This document shows, piece after piece, positions 1-11,178 of a stretch of 64,000 nt of DNA; positions within the stretch are counted from its first letter, which is position 1, and the number at the start of each line of letters is the position of its first letter. A program made the position numbers and the translations under genes. The notes under the pieces are model-generated. The model had not been told where the DNA came from. It worked only from the letters and a program-made list of their open reading frames with translations, and did not search any database. The stretch is from Neofusicoccum parvum (Eukaryota > Ascomycota > Dothideomycetes > Botryosphaeriales > Botryosphaeriaceae): the NCBI GenBank assembly GCA_020912385.1, contig CP087212.1, positions 124,001-188,000 on the forward strand, read 5' to 3'.

Positions 1-185
1 AGTGGCTAAACCCTATTTCATGTTGCTGTAGGGATGGGTAAGTTGGAAATGGAGAAGGTTTTGGTCGAAGTAGGTGCGAGTCTCAATCTTGAAGATGGAT
101 ATGGACAAACGCCAATTCGTGTCACTGGGAAAAGTTGGCACAAGGAGATTCAAATTTGTTGATGGGACATGGTGCGAAGTCTTGA
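1..185 (+). pseudogene. ankyrin-repeat gene remnant (3' end)
   Basis: Read from position 19, the sequence gives an ankyrin-like unit (HVAVGMGK, then VGASLNLEDGYGQTPI), followed after a one-base frame change near 157 by LLMGHGAKS and a stop at 183-185. A TAA at 7-9 replaces the codon that normally encodes the Gln or Lys of the G-x-T-P-L-H repeat start, so the frame is broken twice in under 200 bases. It runs off the left window edge, so any upstream part is unknown. Ankyrin repeats bind proteins; no further role can be assigned. The ankyrin assignment is fairly clear; calling it dead is less certain because an intron could also explain the second break. Confidence 0.45.
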
Positions 186-437
186 CTGCGGGAGGTCTTT
201 ATCTTGCTGGAGAATGACCTTACCTTGAAGATGAGCGTTGAGCCGCAGGGAGGTAAGACGGAAGCATTGACTGATAACGAAGTGAGAAGTCCAGTCCAGC
301 AGATTGATTTTCCGTTTTTATCAGGAGAAACAGAGTTTCTAGAATAATTGTACTCGTAGACTTTCTCTTCAAGTCAGATAAAATCACGAAATTGAAAATT
401 ATTGGATATCTCCGCAATCCACAAGATAATCTCTCAT
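186..437. other. 3' spacer
   Basis: AT-rich spacer downstream of the transketolase stop and after the ankyrin remnant. Only short chance frames are present and no recognisable feature was seen. Confidence 0.5.
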
Positions 438-2781
438 TCATAGCTGCCTCCAACCAACCTCTCTTGCTGATTTACCGTTGAGGAAACATAGATAGTTCTT
501 GATCTTCTTCTCTATTCCCTTCGCATCTAGTCCAAACCTGTCATAGTTACTCCTGTTTGATGCAGAGTATCCATAGGTCGTCATACCCACACTTGCTGTA
601 ACGTACCGTGCCCAGGTCGTCGCTACATACTCTTCTGCGCTTACAATCGGGCTTCCATCTTGGGGAAAGACGGTGTTTTTGTAATCGTCATCCTGGAGCT
701 CAAACAGGTCAAGGCTTGGAGCGCTGACAATTCGAGCGGGGATTCCCTGTTTACTGAGAGCTTCGCCTGCCGCGACGGCATAATGAAGGTTGGACCCACA
801 ACTTGCGATTGTTAGCTTGTAGTTAGGTATGTCGTGGATTACATAGGCTCCACGATGCACTTTTTGCCTATCTGTGTTCAACACCGGTCCCGTCGGATCT
901 CGAGCGATGGAAAGCATGCTCGGACGGGTTCTAGCCGAGAGCGCATACGCCCAAGCTCCAATGAGCTCCTCGGCATCGCAGGGGCGAATATAACACAGAT
1001 TCGGCATGGCGCGATAGAGAGAGTCGATTTCTACTGGCTGGTGGGTTGGGCCATTTTGTCCCTCTTCTTTACAATGTCAAGAGATATTAGTCTTGAATCT
1101 CATCGAGCGGGAATCTACTTACGGAATGAATCATGCGTGGCTAAGTGGATAACTTGGAGTTCACTCAATGCTCCCATGCGGACTCCAGGCGCTGCCTGCA
1201 TCGTTTTCACTAGTCAGCCATACTCTGTTCAACTCTTTCCGCCGCACGAGGTGCCTTACGTAGAGATAAAACATGAGAAAAGTTGCCGTGATTGGAAGGA
1301 ATGCTCCGCGATGGTAGGCTGCCATTCCATTCGCAACTGATGCCATGGCGTGTTCTCTGATTCCGTTACGCAAGTACCGGCCCCTATGTCCTGTCTGTGG
1401 CAAGAACACATCATCTGCGGAGTAAGAGACCATGTTGGAATTGACGAGGTCGGCACCCCCACCGCATAGCGAGGGCACCGCAGCCCAAAGCCGTTCCAGG
1501 ATGCAGCCATTTGTTTCTCGTGTAGCTTTTCCAACGAACTCTTTGCTATCCATTGACGACAGAATGCAGAGGCCGTCGTCGAACTGGCCTTGTAGTCGTG
1601 ACGCGAGGGCCGACGCTTCTGCAGGATACAATTCGGAATACCGGGCCATGAGCGCTTCCCATTTCTGCTGCAGTTGGGTTCCGTGCAATCGACGCTCGCG
1701 GAAAAAACTCAGCGTCTTTTCGGGGACAAAGTGGGTACAATCGGCATCCAATCCTGCAAGTTTTTTGGATCTGATAACGCTTTCCCGGTCAAAGGACCCG
1801 TGGTGAGCCTTGTGAGTTCCGGCCGAAGTAGTGCCCACCCCAATCACAGTCCTGACGTTGACAAACACGGGTTTTCCTGTGTAAGACTTGGCAAGAACCA
1901 AAGCTGCTACAATCGGTTCTACGTCGTGTGCGCCATCTTGCACGGTTAGAACCTCCCAGCCCTGGGATCGCATTTTGGCGTTGATATCCTCAGTGTTGAT
2001 CCAGTCTAACGGCCCATCGCAAGTGACGGCATTGTTATCGTAGATAATGACAAGGTTGTCTAACTGCAGATGACCGGCTAACGATATAGCTGTCGCGTTC
2101 CTGTTAGCAGGTTCGTTTGGTTATGAGCCTTGTGGGAACTATCGTCTTACCTTCAAGCGCAACACCTTCCATCAGGCACCCGTCTCCTGTCATGCACCAA
2201 ATTGTGGACTGCACTACTTGGCACTCTAGTCTGTTGAAGTTGGCTGCAAGGTTCTTGGATGCAATGGCTAGACCAACCGCGTTTGCGATGCCTTGGCCGA
2301 GCGGCCCGGTAGTCACTTCGACGCCCGGGACTTGAATCTCGGGATGAGCGTGGCTCAGAGTATGGTAGCCGTTTTCTTTTTCACTCCCATATCCTTTGAG
2401 TTCATCGACTGTCCAAGCATCATATCCGACAAGGAAGTTCATGATGTATAAAAACATGCTAGCATGGCCTGTCGCGACAAGTCAGATCGAGAGAGTTGAT
2501 GTTGTTGTTGCTGGATACGTACCATTCGACAATACAAATCGATCTCGATCAAACCACTCAGCATCAGCTGGATTGAAGCGCATGACGTATTTCCACAAGG
2601 CTACGCCAATAGCTGCCATACCCAGTGCGGAGCCGCCATGACCACCGCCATGCTGCATGCACATGTCGAAAACAAGGTTACGAACTGCCAGAACTGCGGC
2701 ATTATTGTTGCTCGAAGAGTCGACGGAAGGCATTGATACATTCTGAGGAGCTTGTGTGTTCATTTGGGTCTGTCTGGTCAT
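438..2781 (-). CDS. transketolase (thiamine-diphosphate enzyme)
   Basis: A full-length transketolase of about 700 residues, transferring two-carbon ketol units between sugar phosphates. Five exons fit: 2781-2523, 2468-2151, 2089-1260, 1195-1122 and 1066-438, all with GT/AG introns that restore the frame. The N-terminal ThDP domain shows HGGGHGGSALG, LSNGH after splicing, TTGPLGQGIANAVG and the ThDP/metal motif MTGDGCLMEG. The middle domain has RNGIREHAMASVANGMA and, after introns, GPTHQPVE. The C-terminal domain ends at the TAG at 438. It lies head-to-head with the SDR at 3182, sharing a 400-bp spacer. Housekeeping fungal transketolase is normally elsewhere, so this is probably an additional, cluster-associated paralogue; dihydroxyacetone synthase is an alternative within the same family. 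Confidence 0.9.
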
Positions 2782-3181
2782 GTTGACGACGCGGATGGCT
2801 TCAGATTCAACGAAGGAAGCATGGACGTCGTTGGTGCCAGCAGAATCATCGACGCGGAAGGAAACTTTAACTGGCCTTCCCTTCGATCACGATGTTGTGC
2901 GCCATCGCTTCGGGGTAGAATGCGGGGATCAAATCGGATTTCCTCGGCGCGCCACAGGAATTTAAAATCCGAACAGAGTTCAACCAGCTTCCACACTGCA
3001 ACAGTTCACAATTCCGCTTTTCAAACCCCGCAACTGCAAATTCCGGACGAAAGCAAGCGGTCGATCATGGACGGCAACGTTCTTGTAGAGACAGAATCGT
3101 GGTCGTCTTGGGAGAAGATTCCGTTCACAAGAGCTGTCCGAACGATCTCTCTGCTGGCGCGCCATTTCCAGAAAATCGAAC
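2782..3181. promoter_or_regulatory. shared divergent promoter region
   Basis: A 400-bp spacer between the start codons of the minus-strand transketolase and the plus-strand SDR. Open frames crossing it on both strands resemble no protein family. Divergent arrangement suggests co-regulation, but no specific operator could be identified by eye. Confidence 0.4.
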
Positions 3182-4206
3182 ATGACCAGCAAAGCCATCG
3201 ATCGAGCGAACAGCCACTACCTGACGAGATCTGTTCAAGATCTACTGAGTCTAAAAGGCCGGGTTACAGTCATCACCGGAGGCGCGCGGGGAATTGGTCT
3301 GTCTTTTGCAGTCGCCTGCGCCGAAGCTGGCAGTGATGTTGCGGTTCTTGATCGTCTGGGTACCCCACACGAGCATTTCACGAAACTGGAGAATGACTAC
3401 GGCGTAAGAGTCAAGCTGTACCAGTAAACACCTCTCTTACATTGCGGTCACGTGTTCGCACTCATGGCCTACGTACTGATTCAAGGATAGGACGGACGTT
3501 ACTGACTACGGTACTCTCGAGAAAACGTTTGCGGCGGTTGTTGAGGATTTCGGTCGCATTGATGGCCTGCAAGTTTCCTAGCCCAAGTCATGCTATCAAG
3601 CAACAGTACGCTGATGTGAGACGCAGAATCACCGCTGCGGGCATATGTCCCGATCAACCATTCTTGGAGAGAGAACCAGAAGACGTGACTCGATGTCTCA
3701 GTGTCAATACGCTGGGGACATACTTCGCGGCGCAGCTCGCTGCAAAGCAGATTGTGAAGCAAGATGGGGGTCACGCTAAGCCAAAAGGTGGATCAATGAT
3801 TTTTATCGCCTCAATTGCAGCGCGTATGGCAAGCAAAGCTCAGTATACAAGCGACTACTGTGCTAGCAAAGGGGCTGTTGTTGCTCTTGCCACCCAGCTT
3901 GGATGCGAGCTTGCAGATCGCCAAATTCGAGTCAACACAATTTCGCCTGGGTACGTTATCCCAAGAAATACAGAACGCCGTGCATCTGCTGACATGATTA
4001 GTTATGTGGCCACGGACATGACTCTGTCGATTGCTGATACAAGGCCGGGATTGACAGACGTCTTCATGTCTGAGCCGCCGATGAAAAGGATGGCCGATCG
4101 TATCGATCTCAAAGGTGCTGCGGTCTTCTTGCTTAGCGATGCAAGTGCTTATATGACATCCGCGGATCTACTCATTGATGGAGGAATGCATGCTGGGAGA
4201 ACCTAA
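3182..4206 (+). CDS. short-chain dehydrogenase/reductase (SDR), polyol/sugar type
   Basis: Classical SDR of 282 residues in four exons: 3182-3423, 3491-3568, 3627-3950 and 4002-4206. Visible family motifs are the cofactor motif TGGARGIG, the spliced LITAAGI strand, the active-site Ser region MIFIASIAA, the catalytic Y-x-x-x-K in DYCASKGAV and the spliced C-terminal SPGYVATDM. It probably oxidises or reduces a sugar or polyol with NAD(P). Intron 2 (3569-3626) fits only as a GC-AG intron with donor GCAAGT; no GT donor in this exon keeps frame. Intron 3 (51 nt) is in frame and could be retained. It is divergent from the transketolase and upstream of the PRISE gene. Confidence 0.88.
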
Positions 4207-4871
4207 GGCTTTCGCTGGGTTGCATTTTTGAGTGTCGTTGATTGTGTCTGTTTGGTAACCAATTTCGTCCAGATCTACCGGATTGCATCTCCTCCAGCAT
4301 CACTGCACAGTCCAGCAAATGTTTCAAATATATTGCGCACAGCCATGATGAACATTGAGTTTCCGTGTCATAAGATATCCATGCACCCATTTTGCCTCTT
4401 CTTCACTTTCACATACTATCTCCGGAACTTGTGTCCGGGAACTTGCACCATCCCAGAGCCGTGGTCGGAGACTCTTTATTATATTAGTACCATCCTGCTA
4501 CAGACTGTATCATGGTTGATCAGAGCAACTCATAAATTCGTGGTTTAAGCGCAACTGCAGAAACTGAGGGTAGAGTAGGTACTATGCTAGCCCATGAATT
4601 TCCATTCTATTTGCTACTGATGAGGTGAGGCGTGTAAACATCTCTCACTCTACGGTTCCATTAAAGATTGTAAGTTTTGACTGCTGCTATCAATTTCGAA
4701 TATGCAGCGTCACTATCACACTTGAAATTCCTGATGTGTAAGCAGATCGGGTATTAAATTCCGAACGAAGCCACATTGCTGCCTGGCCGCTTGAAGAGAC
4801 AGTGGTATAACTAGCTGCTGGAGATTGAAGTAACCCTGCAGGTCAGCTGTAGCGGTAAACCAGCTGTTGAA
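4207..4871. other. intergenic spacer
   Basis: About 660 bp between the SDR and the PRISE gene. AT-rich, with only weak short frames. It presumably holds the SDR terminator and the promoter of the next gene; no specific element was recognised. Confidence 0.4.
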
Positions 4872-6138
4872 ATGGCGCACGCACTTGTTCTGGGTGCGTC
4901 CGGCATCTCTGGATGGTCACTTCTGAACCAACTGAGGACATACCCCACTCCAACAACATTCACCCGTATTACTGGAACCACCAATCGTCCCTTCACCTTG
5001 GAAGCGGCCCGCATTCAAAATGATGTGCGCTGCAAAATTGTGTCTGGAATCGACTTCACAAAGCCTATCGAGGAAGTTGCACATTTCCTGCAGCAAGAGA
5101 TTCCCGACATCCATACAGTTTCTCATGTATTTTACACCGGTAAGTGGTTGATCAAACACATCCAAACATAAGCAAGTATTAATGGAATGCCAAGCTTACG
5201 TTCAAACGAGCGATTTCGAGAGCCTGAAGGCTGTTAATACCAGCCTGCTGGAGGTGGCTATCCGTGCGGTGGAAGCGGTGTCGCCAAACTTGAAAGTCGT
5301 GGTTCTTCAAACAGGTGGAAAAGGGTAAGTTTACGCCTTTTAAAGGCTTATATTTCCTTCTTGCTGCCGCAAACTGACCGTATGAAGTTACGGGCTTGAG
5401 TTTCCCAAAGATGTTGCGATCCGAGCACCCCTAAAAGAAACATACCCTCGCATTCCAGAGCCCTGGGCTAGCAAGATCTTTTACTACACCCAGTACGACA
5501 TGCTGAAAACACTCTCGCGCGGGAAGCCCTGGACTTTCTCGGAGATCCGTCCAGACGGTATTGTTGGCTTTGCTCCTAGCTCAAACGCCATGAACATGGC
5601 TCAGGGAATCGGCCTTTACCTCACCATCTACCGCAAAGTGCACGGTGCCGGCATATCAGTCCCGTTCCCTGGTCATACACATGGGTACCACTCAATGCAT
5701 ACCGACACCTTCCAAGACATTCTGTCTAAGATGGAGATCCACGCCGCTCTTAACCCGGAAAAATGCGGAAACGGTGGCGTCTTCAATGTTGCTGATGGTC
5801 GCACTGTGACTTGGGCCGAGGTGTGGCCTCGACTATGCGAGCACTTTGGGCTGAGAGGTGAAGGACCTGTCACAGATTCCAAGCCAATGCAAGAATTCGT
5901 CATGGAACATCGGGACGCGTGGTCGGCCATTGCCCAGGAACAAAATCTGGATGAAAAGGTCATCGACCAGCAGGGGTGGGGCCATACACATTTCATGCTT
6001 GTGGACTTCGATTTTGACCGAGAGTACGACTTGTCGAGGTCTCGTGAAGTCGGTTTCTCTGAAGAAATCGATACGGTTGAGGGATATATCATATCATGGG
6101 AGCGGATGAGGGCTGCGAAGATGCTTCCTCCCCTGTAA
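4872..6138 (+). CDS. PRISE-type (progesterone 5-beta-reductase/iridoid synthase-like) reductase
   Basis: An atypical extended SDR of 382 residues. Exons 4872-5139, 5195-5324 and 5388-6138 join in frame through GTAAGT introns. The N-terminus has the Rossmann motif VLGASGISGW and the NADP-region FTRITGTTNRP. The active-site segment reads KIFYYTQYDML, matching the PRISE pattern in which the usual Y-x-x-x-K is replaced by an F-Y-Y-x-x-x-D motif. The Asn-Val-Ala-Asp-Gly segment (FNVADG) and the long C-terminal part fit the family length. Such enzymes reduce activated C=C bonds of enones; fungal homologues occur in metabolite clusters and as stand-alone genes. The substrate is unknown here. Confidence 0.85.
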
Positions 6139-6419
6139 TTACACGTTCGAGTTCTCGTAGCGCCAACTTGTCTCGGCCTTGCCATGCATTACAAACGAGA
6201 AGCCAGGAATGGTCTGCGAATATACATACTGGGAATCTCATCACTGAGAAGAAGAACTCGCTAATAGACTTTGATTTGTATCACACATTAGTCAGAGTAT
6301 GTTGTGACTAAAATGCTATCACAGAGGTAGTCTCAAAGCAGTTGAAACCCCAACATGCTGTGGCGGAATATGTGAGTGTAATCCAATGAGCAGCCATGAT
6401 CTACACCAATGAACACCAA
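6139..6419. other. convergent 3' spacer
   Basis: A 280-bp spacer between the convergent ends of the PRISE and Gfo/Idh genes. No feature recognised beyond presumed polyadenylation sequence. Confidence 0.4.
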
Positions 6420-7540
6420 TCATCCCGCTTTGCGACGTCCGAGCTCGTCGAAATGGATCTTTTGTCCCGACACAAGACTATCCCTCAACGCAGTAGCAAT
6501 CTCTACTGCCTTCACAGCTCCTGAGAGTGTGAAGGGCAGTTCTGTTCCATCAAGACATGCAGCAGTGAACTCGTTCGCTTCGGTGACGAATGCTTGTTCG
6601 AATCGACCGTAATAGTCCTTGGGTAGCTCTCGTCGGATCCCCCCCAGCTCATGCGTCTCTACAAGAGACTCTGCCGGGTTGCCATTAATCGTCAGCTTGC
6701 CCTTGGTTCCAATGATCTCAGACATGTCGTGCTGCCCAGACGCCATGATACGGGAGGTGAAAAGCTGAGCGACTCTGCCACCCCAGAACTCGACTATTCC
6801 CACAGCGTTGTCAACGTCCCCAAGATCGGCTAATTCCGTGTGAATGGCGCAAACTCCACTTGCCGATACACTTTTGACCGTGAGGTCCTGCCCAAGAAAC
6901 CAGAGGCACAAATCGATATCGTGAATGTTGAGATCTAGAAAGACACCACCGCTCGCTTTCACATAGGGCAGGAAGGAACCAGTAGGGTTCAGCATGTCGC
7001 AGGTCTGAGAGCGGAACACAACGGCCTCCCCGATGGCCCCCGAGCGCATCTTGTCCCACGCCTTTCGGTAGGAGGCATCGAATCGACGAGAAAACGCGCA
7101 GAGCACCTTGAGATGAGGCTTTCGATACGCTGCGTTGAAAACTGCTTGCGACTGGATTTCCACACGCATCAGCAATGACCCAAAGCAGCGGTTACGGTGC
7201 TTCAGGAGCTTACAATTTCAACGCTGGTACTCAGCGGCTTCTCGCAGAGGACGTGCTTGTTCTCTTGGATGGCTTTGATGGCTTGATCCGCGTGAGCTCC
7301 GGCGATGGTAGCAATCACAACAGCCTCGAGGCCCGTGTGCCGCAAGAACTTGTCATAATCGGTGTAAATTCTCGCGCCATGAGGCTGGAGCTCTCGATGA
7401 CCCCATGAAGCCTCGCTCTCATCAAAAGCCCAAGCAGCAACCACGTCCACGCGGAATGCACGCTCCAAGAAGTTCATAGCGTGTCTACGCCCCATGCGCC
7501 CGAGGCCGACAATGCCGATCTGAAGCTTTTTTGGAGCCAT
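6420..7540 (-). CDS. Gfo/Idh/MocA-family oxidoreductase (inositol dehydrogenase-like)
   Basis: An NAD(P)-dependent sugar/cyclitol dehydrogenase of 352 residues in two exons (7540-7214 and 7151-6420) joined by a GTAAGC...CAG intron. ATG at 7540 was chosen because the protein then begins MAPKKLQIGIVGLGRMG, placing the G-x-G-x-x-G motif at the usual distance; an upstream in-frame extension to 7630 has no ATG-supported homology. The family EKP motif is present (CEKPLSTS), followed by the C-terminal alpha/beta substrate domain with GGVFLDLNIHDIDL and SEIIGTKGKL. Members oxidise myo-inositol, glucose or related sugars. It is divergent from the sugar transporter at 8211, which supports a sugar-use role. 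Confidence 0.88.
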
Positions 7541-8210
7541 GACGGGGAAGGATCTGTGGTGAAACAGGAAGTGAGCGTTGAGAAACTCTTGGAACCCTTT
7601 AGCCCAAGAGTGTAGCTTTACATTGAGCATCTAACTTATCACTACGCGCCCGGATTCTAGATTCTGGACAAAGGGTAGGGAAGGATTTCCCCCAGAACCT
7701 CGTTCAATCGCGGAATTGCATGATATCTGGGCATCTGGCCAATGAATTTCACGATCATCTCTTGTACATCCGGCCCATACGGAAAGATGTTACTAGCCGA
7801 AATGCATGACACTCAGCCACATGATGGTTGGAGATGTGCCCATTATTCTCTCATATGGCTGACTGGTTGGTCATCGCGGGAAACCTCGTGTTCCCCACCC
7901 GGATGCAGCTTTCATTGGACCTTCCAGACCGTCGGCTTCCCCGGAGTTGTTCGCCGCTCTGACCCCAATCTCCCCGGATTTCTTCGTGTTCAGTTGCAGA
8001 CTACCCCAGATTTTCTCTTGTCTTGTACCCCGCAAACTTTCCCCATAAGGTCTTGCAGATAAATTTCGGATCACCTTCCAGGCCGGTAAAGTGACAGCGA
8101 GAGCAATGGTAGTTCCAAAGTCTTCGAACAGATACCAACCACCAAAAATTTCCTCTCGTGCCGCTCGCTCTCACCATTCATCATTCATTTTACACGACCG
8201 CATAACCATC
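7541..8210. promoter_or_regulatory. divergent promoter region, Gfo/Idh gene and transporter
   Basis: A 670-bp spacer between two start codons on opposite strands. No binding site of the local zinc-cluster regulator could be assigned by eye; short open frames look non-coding. Confidence 0.35.
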
Positions 8211-9773
8211 ATGTGGTTACAAGACGCACAGGGAACGGCCCTGACAGGGTACATTACCTTTGCTTCAGGAGCAGGTTTTGCGCTCTTCGGATACGATCAA
8301 GGCGTCTTTGGCGCGGTCCTCAGCAATGAGTCCTTCGTCCGGATTTTTGATGATCCAAATCCGACCCTTCAAGGCCATATAACCGCTATCTACGACTTGG
8401 GATGCTTTGCTGGAGCCATATTCACCATGTGGAAGGGCAACCTGTCGAACTTGCAAAAGTACGACGCCGCACTGTTACTAGTGCGTGCTAATATGCCTTA
8501 TATGCTGACACAACCAAATCGGCAACCGACGAACAATCCTGGCTGGCTGCGCCATCTTGGTTGTCGGGGCGATTCTTCAGGCGTCGGCATACCATGTTCC
8601 TCAGATTATCATTGGGCGATTCGTCGCAGGACTGGGAAACGGTATGAACACGGCAGCTATTCCAGTCTGGCAGTCAGAGTGTGTGCCGGCTCATTACCGA
8701 GGGCGAGTCATAGTACTGCAGCTGGCACTTAACCAGGTCGGCAACGTAACCTCGCAGTGGCTCAATTACGGCATGTCGTTTGTCGCCTCTGATAGCGTGT
8801 CTTGGAGGTTTCCCCTCGCCTTCCAATGCTTTTTCGCCTTTTTGACAATGATCTTCATACCATGGCTACCCGACTCCCCAAGGTGGCTGGTAATGCGGGA
8901 TCGTAACGAGGAAGCACTGCAAGTCATCCGTAGGCTTGGCAGCAGAGGCCGTAGTGCGGATCACTATCGCGGAATATTCAACGACATCAGACAAAATCTC
9001 AATCATGAGATGTCCATGGATAAGATCAGTTTCAGGAATCTTCTCAAGAAGGACACCCTGCATACAACTCGCCGCATCCTTCTCGGAGCCGGGACTCAAT
9101 TTATGCAACAATGGTCTGGAATAAACGCGCTGGTGTACTACCTCCCTATCGTGTTTGCATCGTTGGGCATCAACGACAACCTATCGATCATTCTGTCAAG
9201 CTGCAACGCCATGTCATGATATCAACTTGTATCGGAGCCTTGTTCATCGAGAGGGTTGGCCGAAAGAGACTGATGCTTTGGGGCGCAGTCGTCCAGTCCA
9301 TCTGCTTCTGTCTCGTGGCCGCCGGGCTCGGGGTTGGGGGCAGAGAGTGGGAGTATGTCGCCGTGACCTTTGTCTTTGGCTACATGACGACTTTTGGCTT
9401 CACGTGGACTGCTGTGCCATGGACGTATCCGGCCGAGGTCAACACACAACGGATGCGCATTGCTGGTGCCGGGATTGCCACCGCAACGAACTGGATAAAC
9501 AATTATGCCGTGGTCTCGATCACGCCCGTAGGTATATCGACTTTGGGCTGGAAATACTACCTCATCTACGCCGTTCTGAATGCCGTTTTTGTTCCAATCA
9601 TTCATCTGCTCTACGTTGAGACAGCGAACCTGAGTCTGGAGGAGATCGATCGTTTGTTTGAGAAGCTTGCGGCAGGCCGTGCCCCAGAAGCGGGCCTTGC
9701 AGACAATATATTACCACACGACGAGGAAAAAGAGGCTCCTGTTTCGCACATCAGTGTTTTGAACGATTCGTAA
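8211..9773 (+). pseudogene. MFS sugar transporter, apparently disrupted
   Basis: A sugar-porter (MFS) gene starting at ATG 8211. The first segment has GYDQGVFGAV; the middle segment GRFVAGLGNGMNTA, PDSPRWL and QQWSGINALVYY; the last segment IERVGRKRLMLWG and VPWTYPAEV. These are the signature motifs of 12-TM hexose/polyol permeases. Two breaks are visible. First, an intron-sized 73-nt insertion at about 8442-8514 interrupts the loop before RRTIL; the sequence has no AG from 8509 to 8578, so no canonical acceptor fits. Second, the frame ends in TGA at 9217-9219 and resumes one frame over, inside an otherwise conserved helix. Either the gene is dead or the sequence has indel errors. Transport of a sugar or polyol is the family role. 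Confidence 0.7.
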
Positions 9774-10228
9774 GAGAACAGTAGTACTTGGTCGAGCTGA
9801 ATATTTTAGTGACCTGTTGCCACTTCTTCTCCCAAGTACGCAATGGATGCTGTATCAATTCATGCATTTCATGGTCAGATTCTTCTTTGCAGTCTAGAAC
9901 CAAATACGAAATTCTCTCCTACTTACATATCCACGAAGTTTAATGAGTAATCACCGAAATCTTGCGGTGAATATTGTTCAGCCATTTCTGAATTTTGTCT
10001 GCTCCCGGTGATCTTACAAGCCCGAGATTACTGGAGGCGGCGTGGCATCAATTTAGAGCTCAACACATCTTGCATGAAAGAGAAGATTCAACAGAAGGGT
10101 CCTGAATAAAACGCCATACCTATTTGATAGTAGAGCAGGGACAGCAGACAGCCTGAGAAGAGAGAAGGCCTTTGTCGATGTTCCCAATAGTCACCAACTT
10201 GACTATTTGGTACTCACTCATGCCATAC
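9774..10228. other. intergenic spacer
   Basis: The transporter stop is followed by about 450 bp of AT-rich DNA. On the minus strand this is where the rest of the truncated aldehyde dehydrogenase should lie, but no aldehyde dehydrogenase sequence is recognisable. Confidence 0.4.
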
Positions 10229-10738
10229 CTTCGGCTTCCGCGAGCGTTTTTCCATTTTCATGGTAAAGGATGATGCTCACTGTGCAGTTCGCGATGAGCT
10301 ATAGACGGACGACATTAGGGTCCTGGACACTCACGATCGCGGGCATTTTTCATGACCAACTCGTACCAGGCACGGAGCAAATCAGACCTCTGCGCCGCGG
10401 TGGTCAACCAAAAGAACTCGTCTTGCTGTTGGACAGAATGGTCTATGGCCTCAACAATTTGTTCTCTCGTTAGATTTGTGACCTTGCTAAACGGCTTCCC
10501 AGATACAGGTGCTTTTCCGCTAATCAGCAAAGGATTGGCCAGAATGCCAGAGTAAACTTACTGCAGACATCAAAAGTGCTTTCTGTCTTGAGCCATTTCC
10601 CACGCACGAATGCGTCAGAGATGAATAGTGATGTATCTGAGATCTGTAAAAGCGGTGAGAAAGTTTCTTATACAACACCAGCGTTCATGACTGCCATACA
10701 GGATCAAGCGGGGTTTCAGACGAAACGGGGCCAGTCAT
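10229..10738 (-). pseudogene. succinate-semialdehyde dehydrogenase-like gene, N-terminal remnant
   Basis: Four exons read cleanly on the minus strand: 10738-10700, 10643-10562, 10511-10335 and 10279-10229. They give the N-terminal 115 or so residues of an SSADH-type aldehyde dehydrogenase: FVRGKWLKTESTFDV, SGKPFSKVTNLTREQI, LLRAWYELVMKNARD and HENGKTLAEAEG. All three introns keep frame. Beyond the donor at 10228 the expected NAD-binding and catalytic Cys/Glu regions (normally another 350 residues) cannot be found, so the gene lost its 3' three-quarters. It may once have belonged to the same catabolic cluster. Product, if any, would be inactive. Confidence 0.7.
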
Positions 10739-11178
10739 GATGGAATATTGCGATGGATCTATACTATAAGGACTTGCAATAGCCTTGTGCCTTTATCGTG
10801 CAAGACGCAATACCGGGTAGAATACAAGTTGATATGGCTTTGGTGCGAATTCCGCATTGGTACTAGCGCGACGCTTGCCGATTGTTCGGAGTTTAAATAC
10901 CGAGAGGTGCAAATGATTGGCTTCCTCCCTCTGAGCTCCTTCGCCGACCTCAACCGCTGAGGCACAGCATCCTCATTGCTTGCCCACTCGTGCCTATCTC
11001 ATCGTTTCGACTTCAGCCCCGCGGCTGTCACGTGTGTTACTCCGTGCGGGGCATGTCGGTGCGCCCTCTTGTTTGACCACTTGCGGGGAGAGGGTTTGTG
11101 AGAGCTGCGGAGCGATATCCTGCCCCTTCGCAGCTTCTCGTTTCATCACGACTCTCGGACAGGAACGTCTCGGCAGCT
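10739..11178. promoter_or_regulatory. divergent upstream region of the zinc-cluster regulator
   Basis: A 440-bp spacer between the dehydrogenase remnant and the regulator. Chance frames occur on both strands; nothing specific recognised. Confidence 0.3.

Noticed and set aside
834..1340. 168-codon plus-strand ORF opposite the transketolase
   Set aside because: Lies antisense to conserved transketolase exons and lacks any family motif; shadow ORF.
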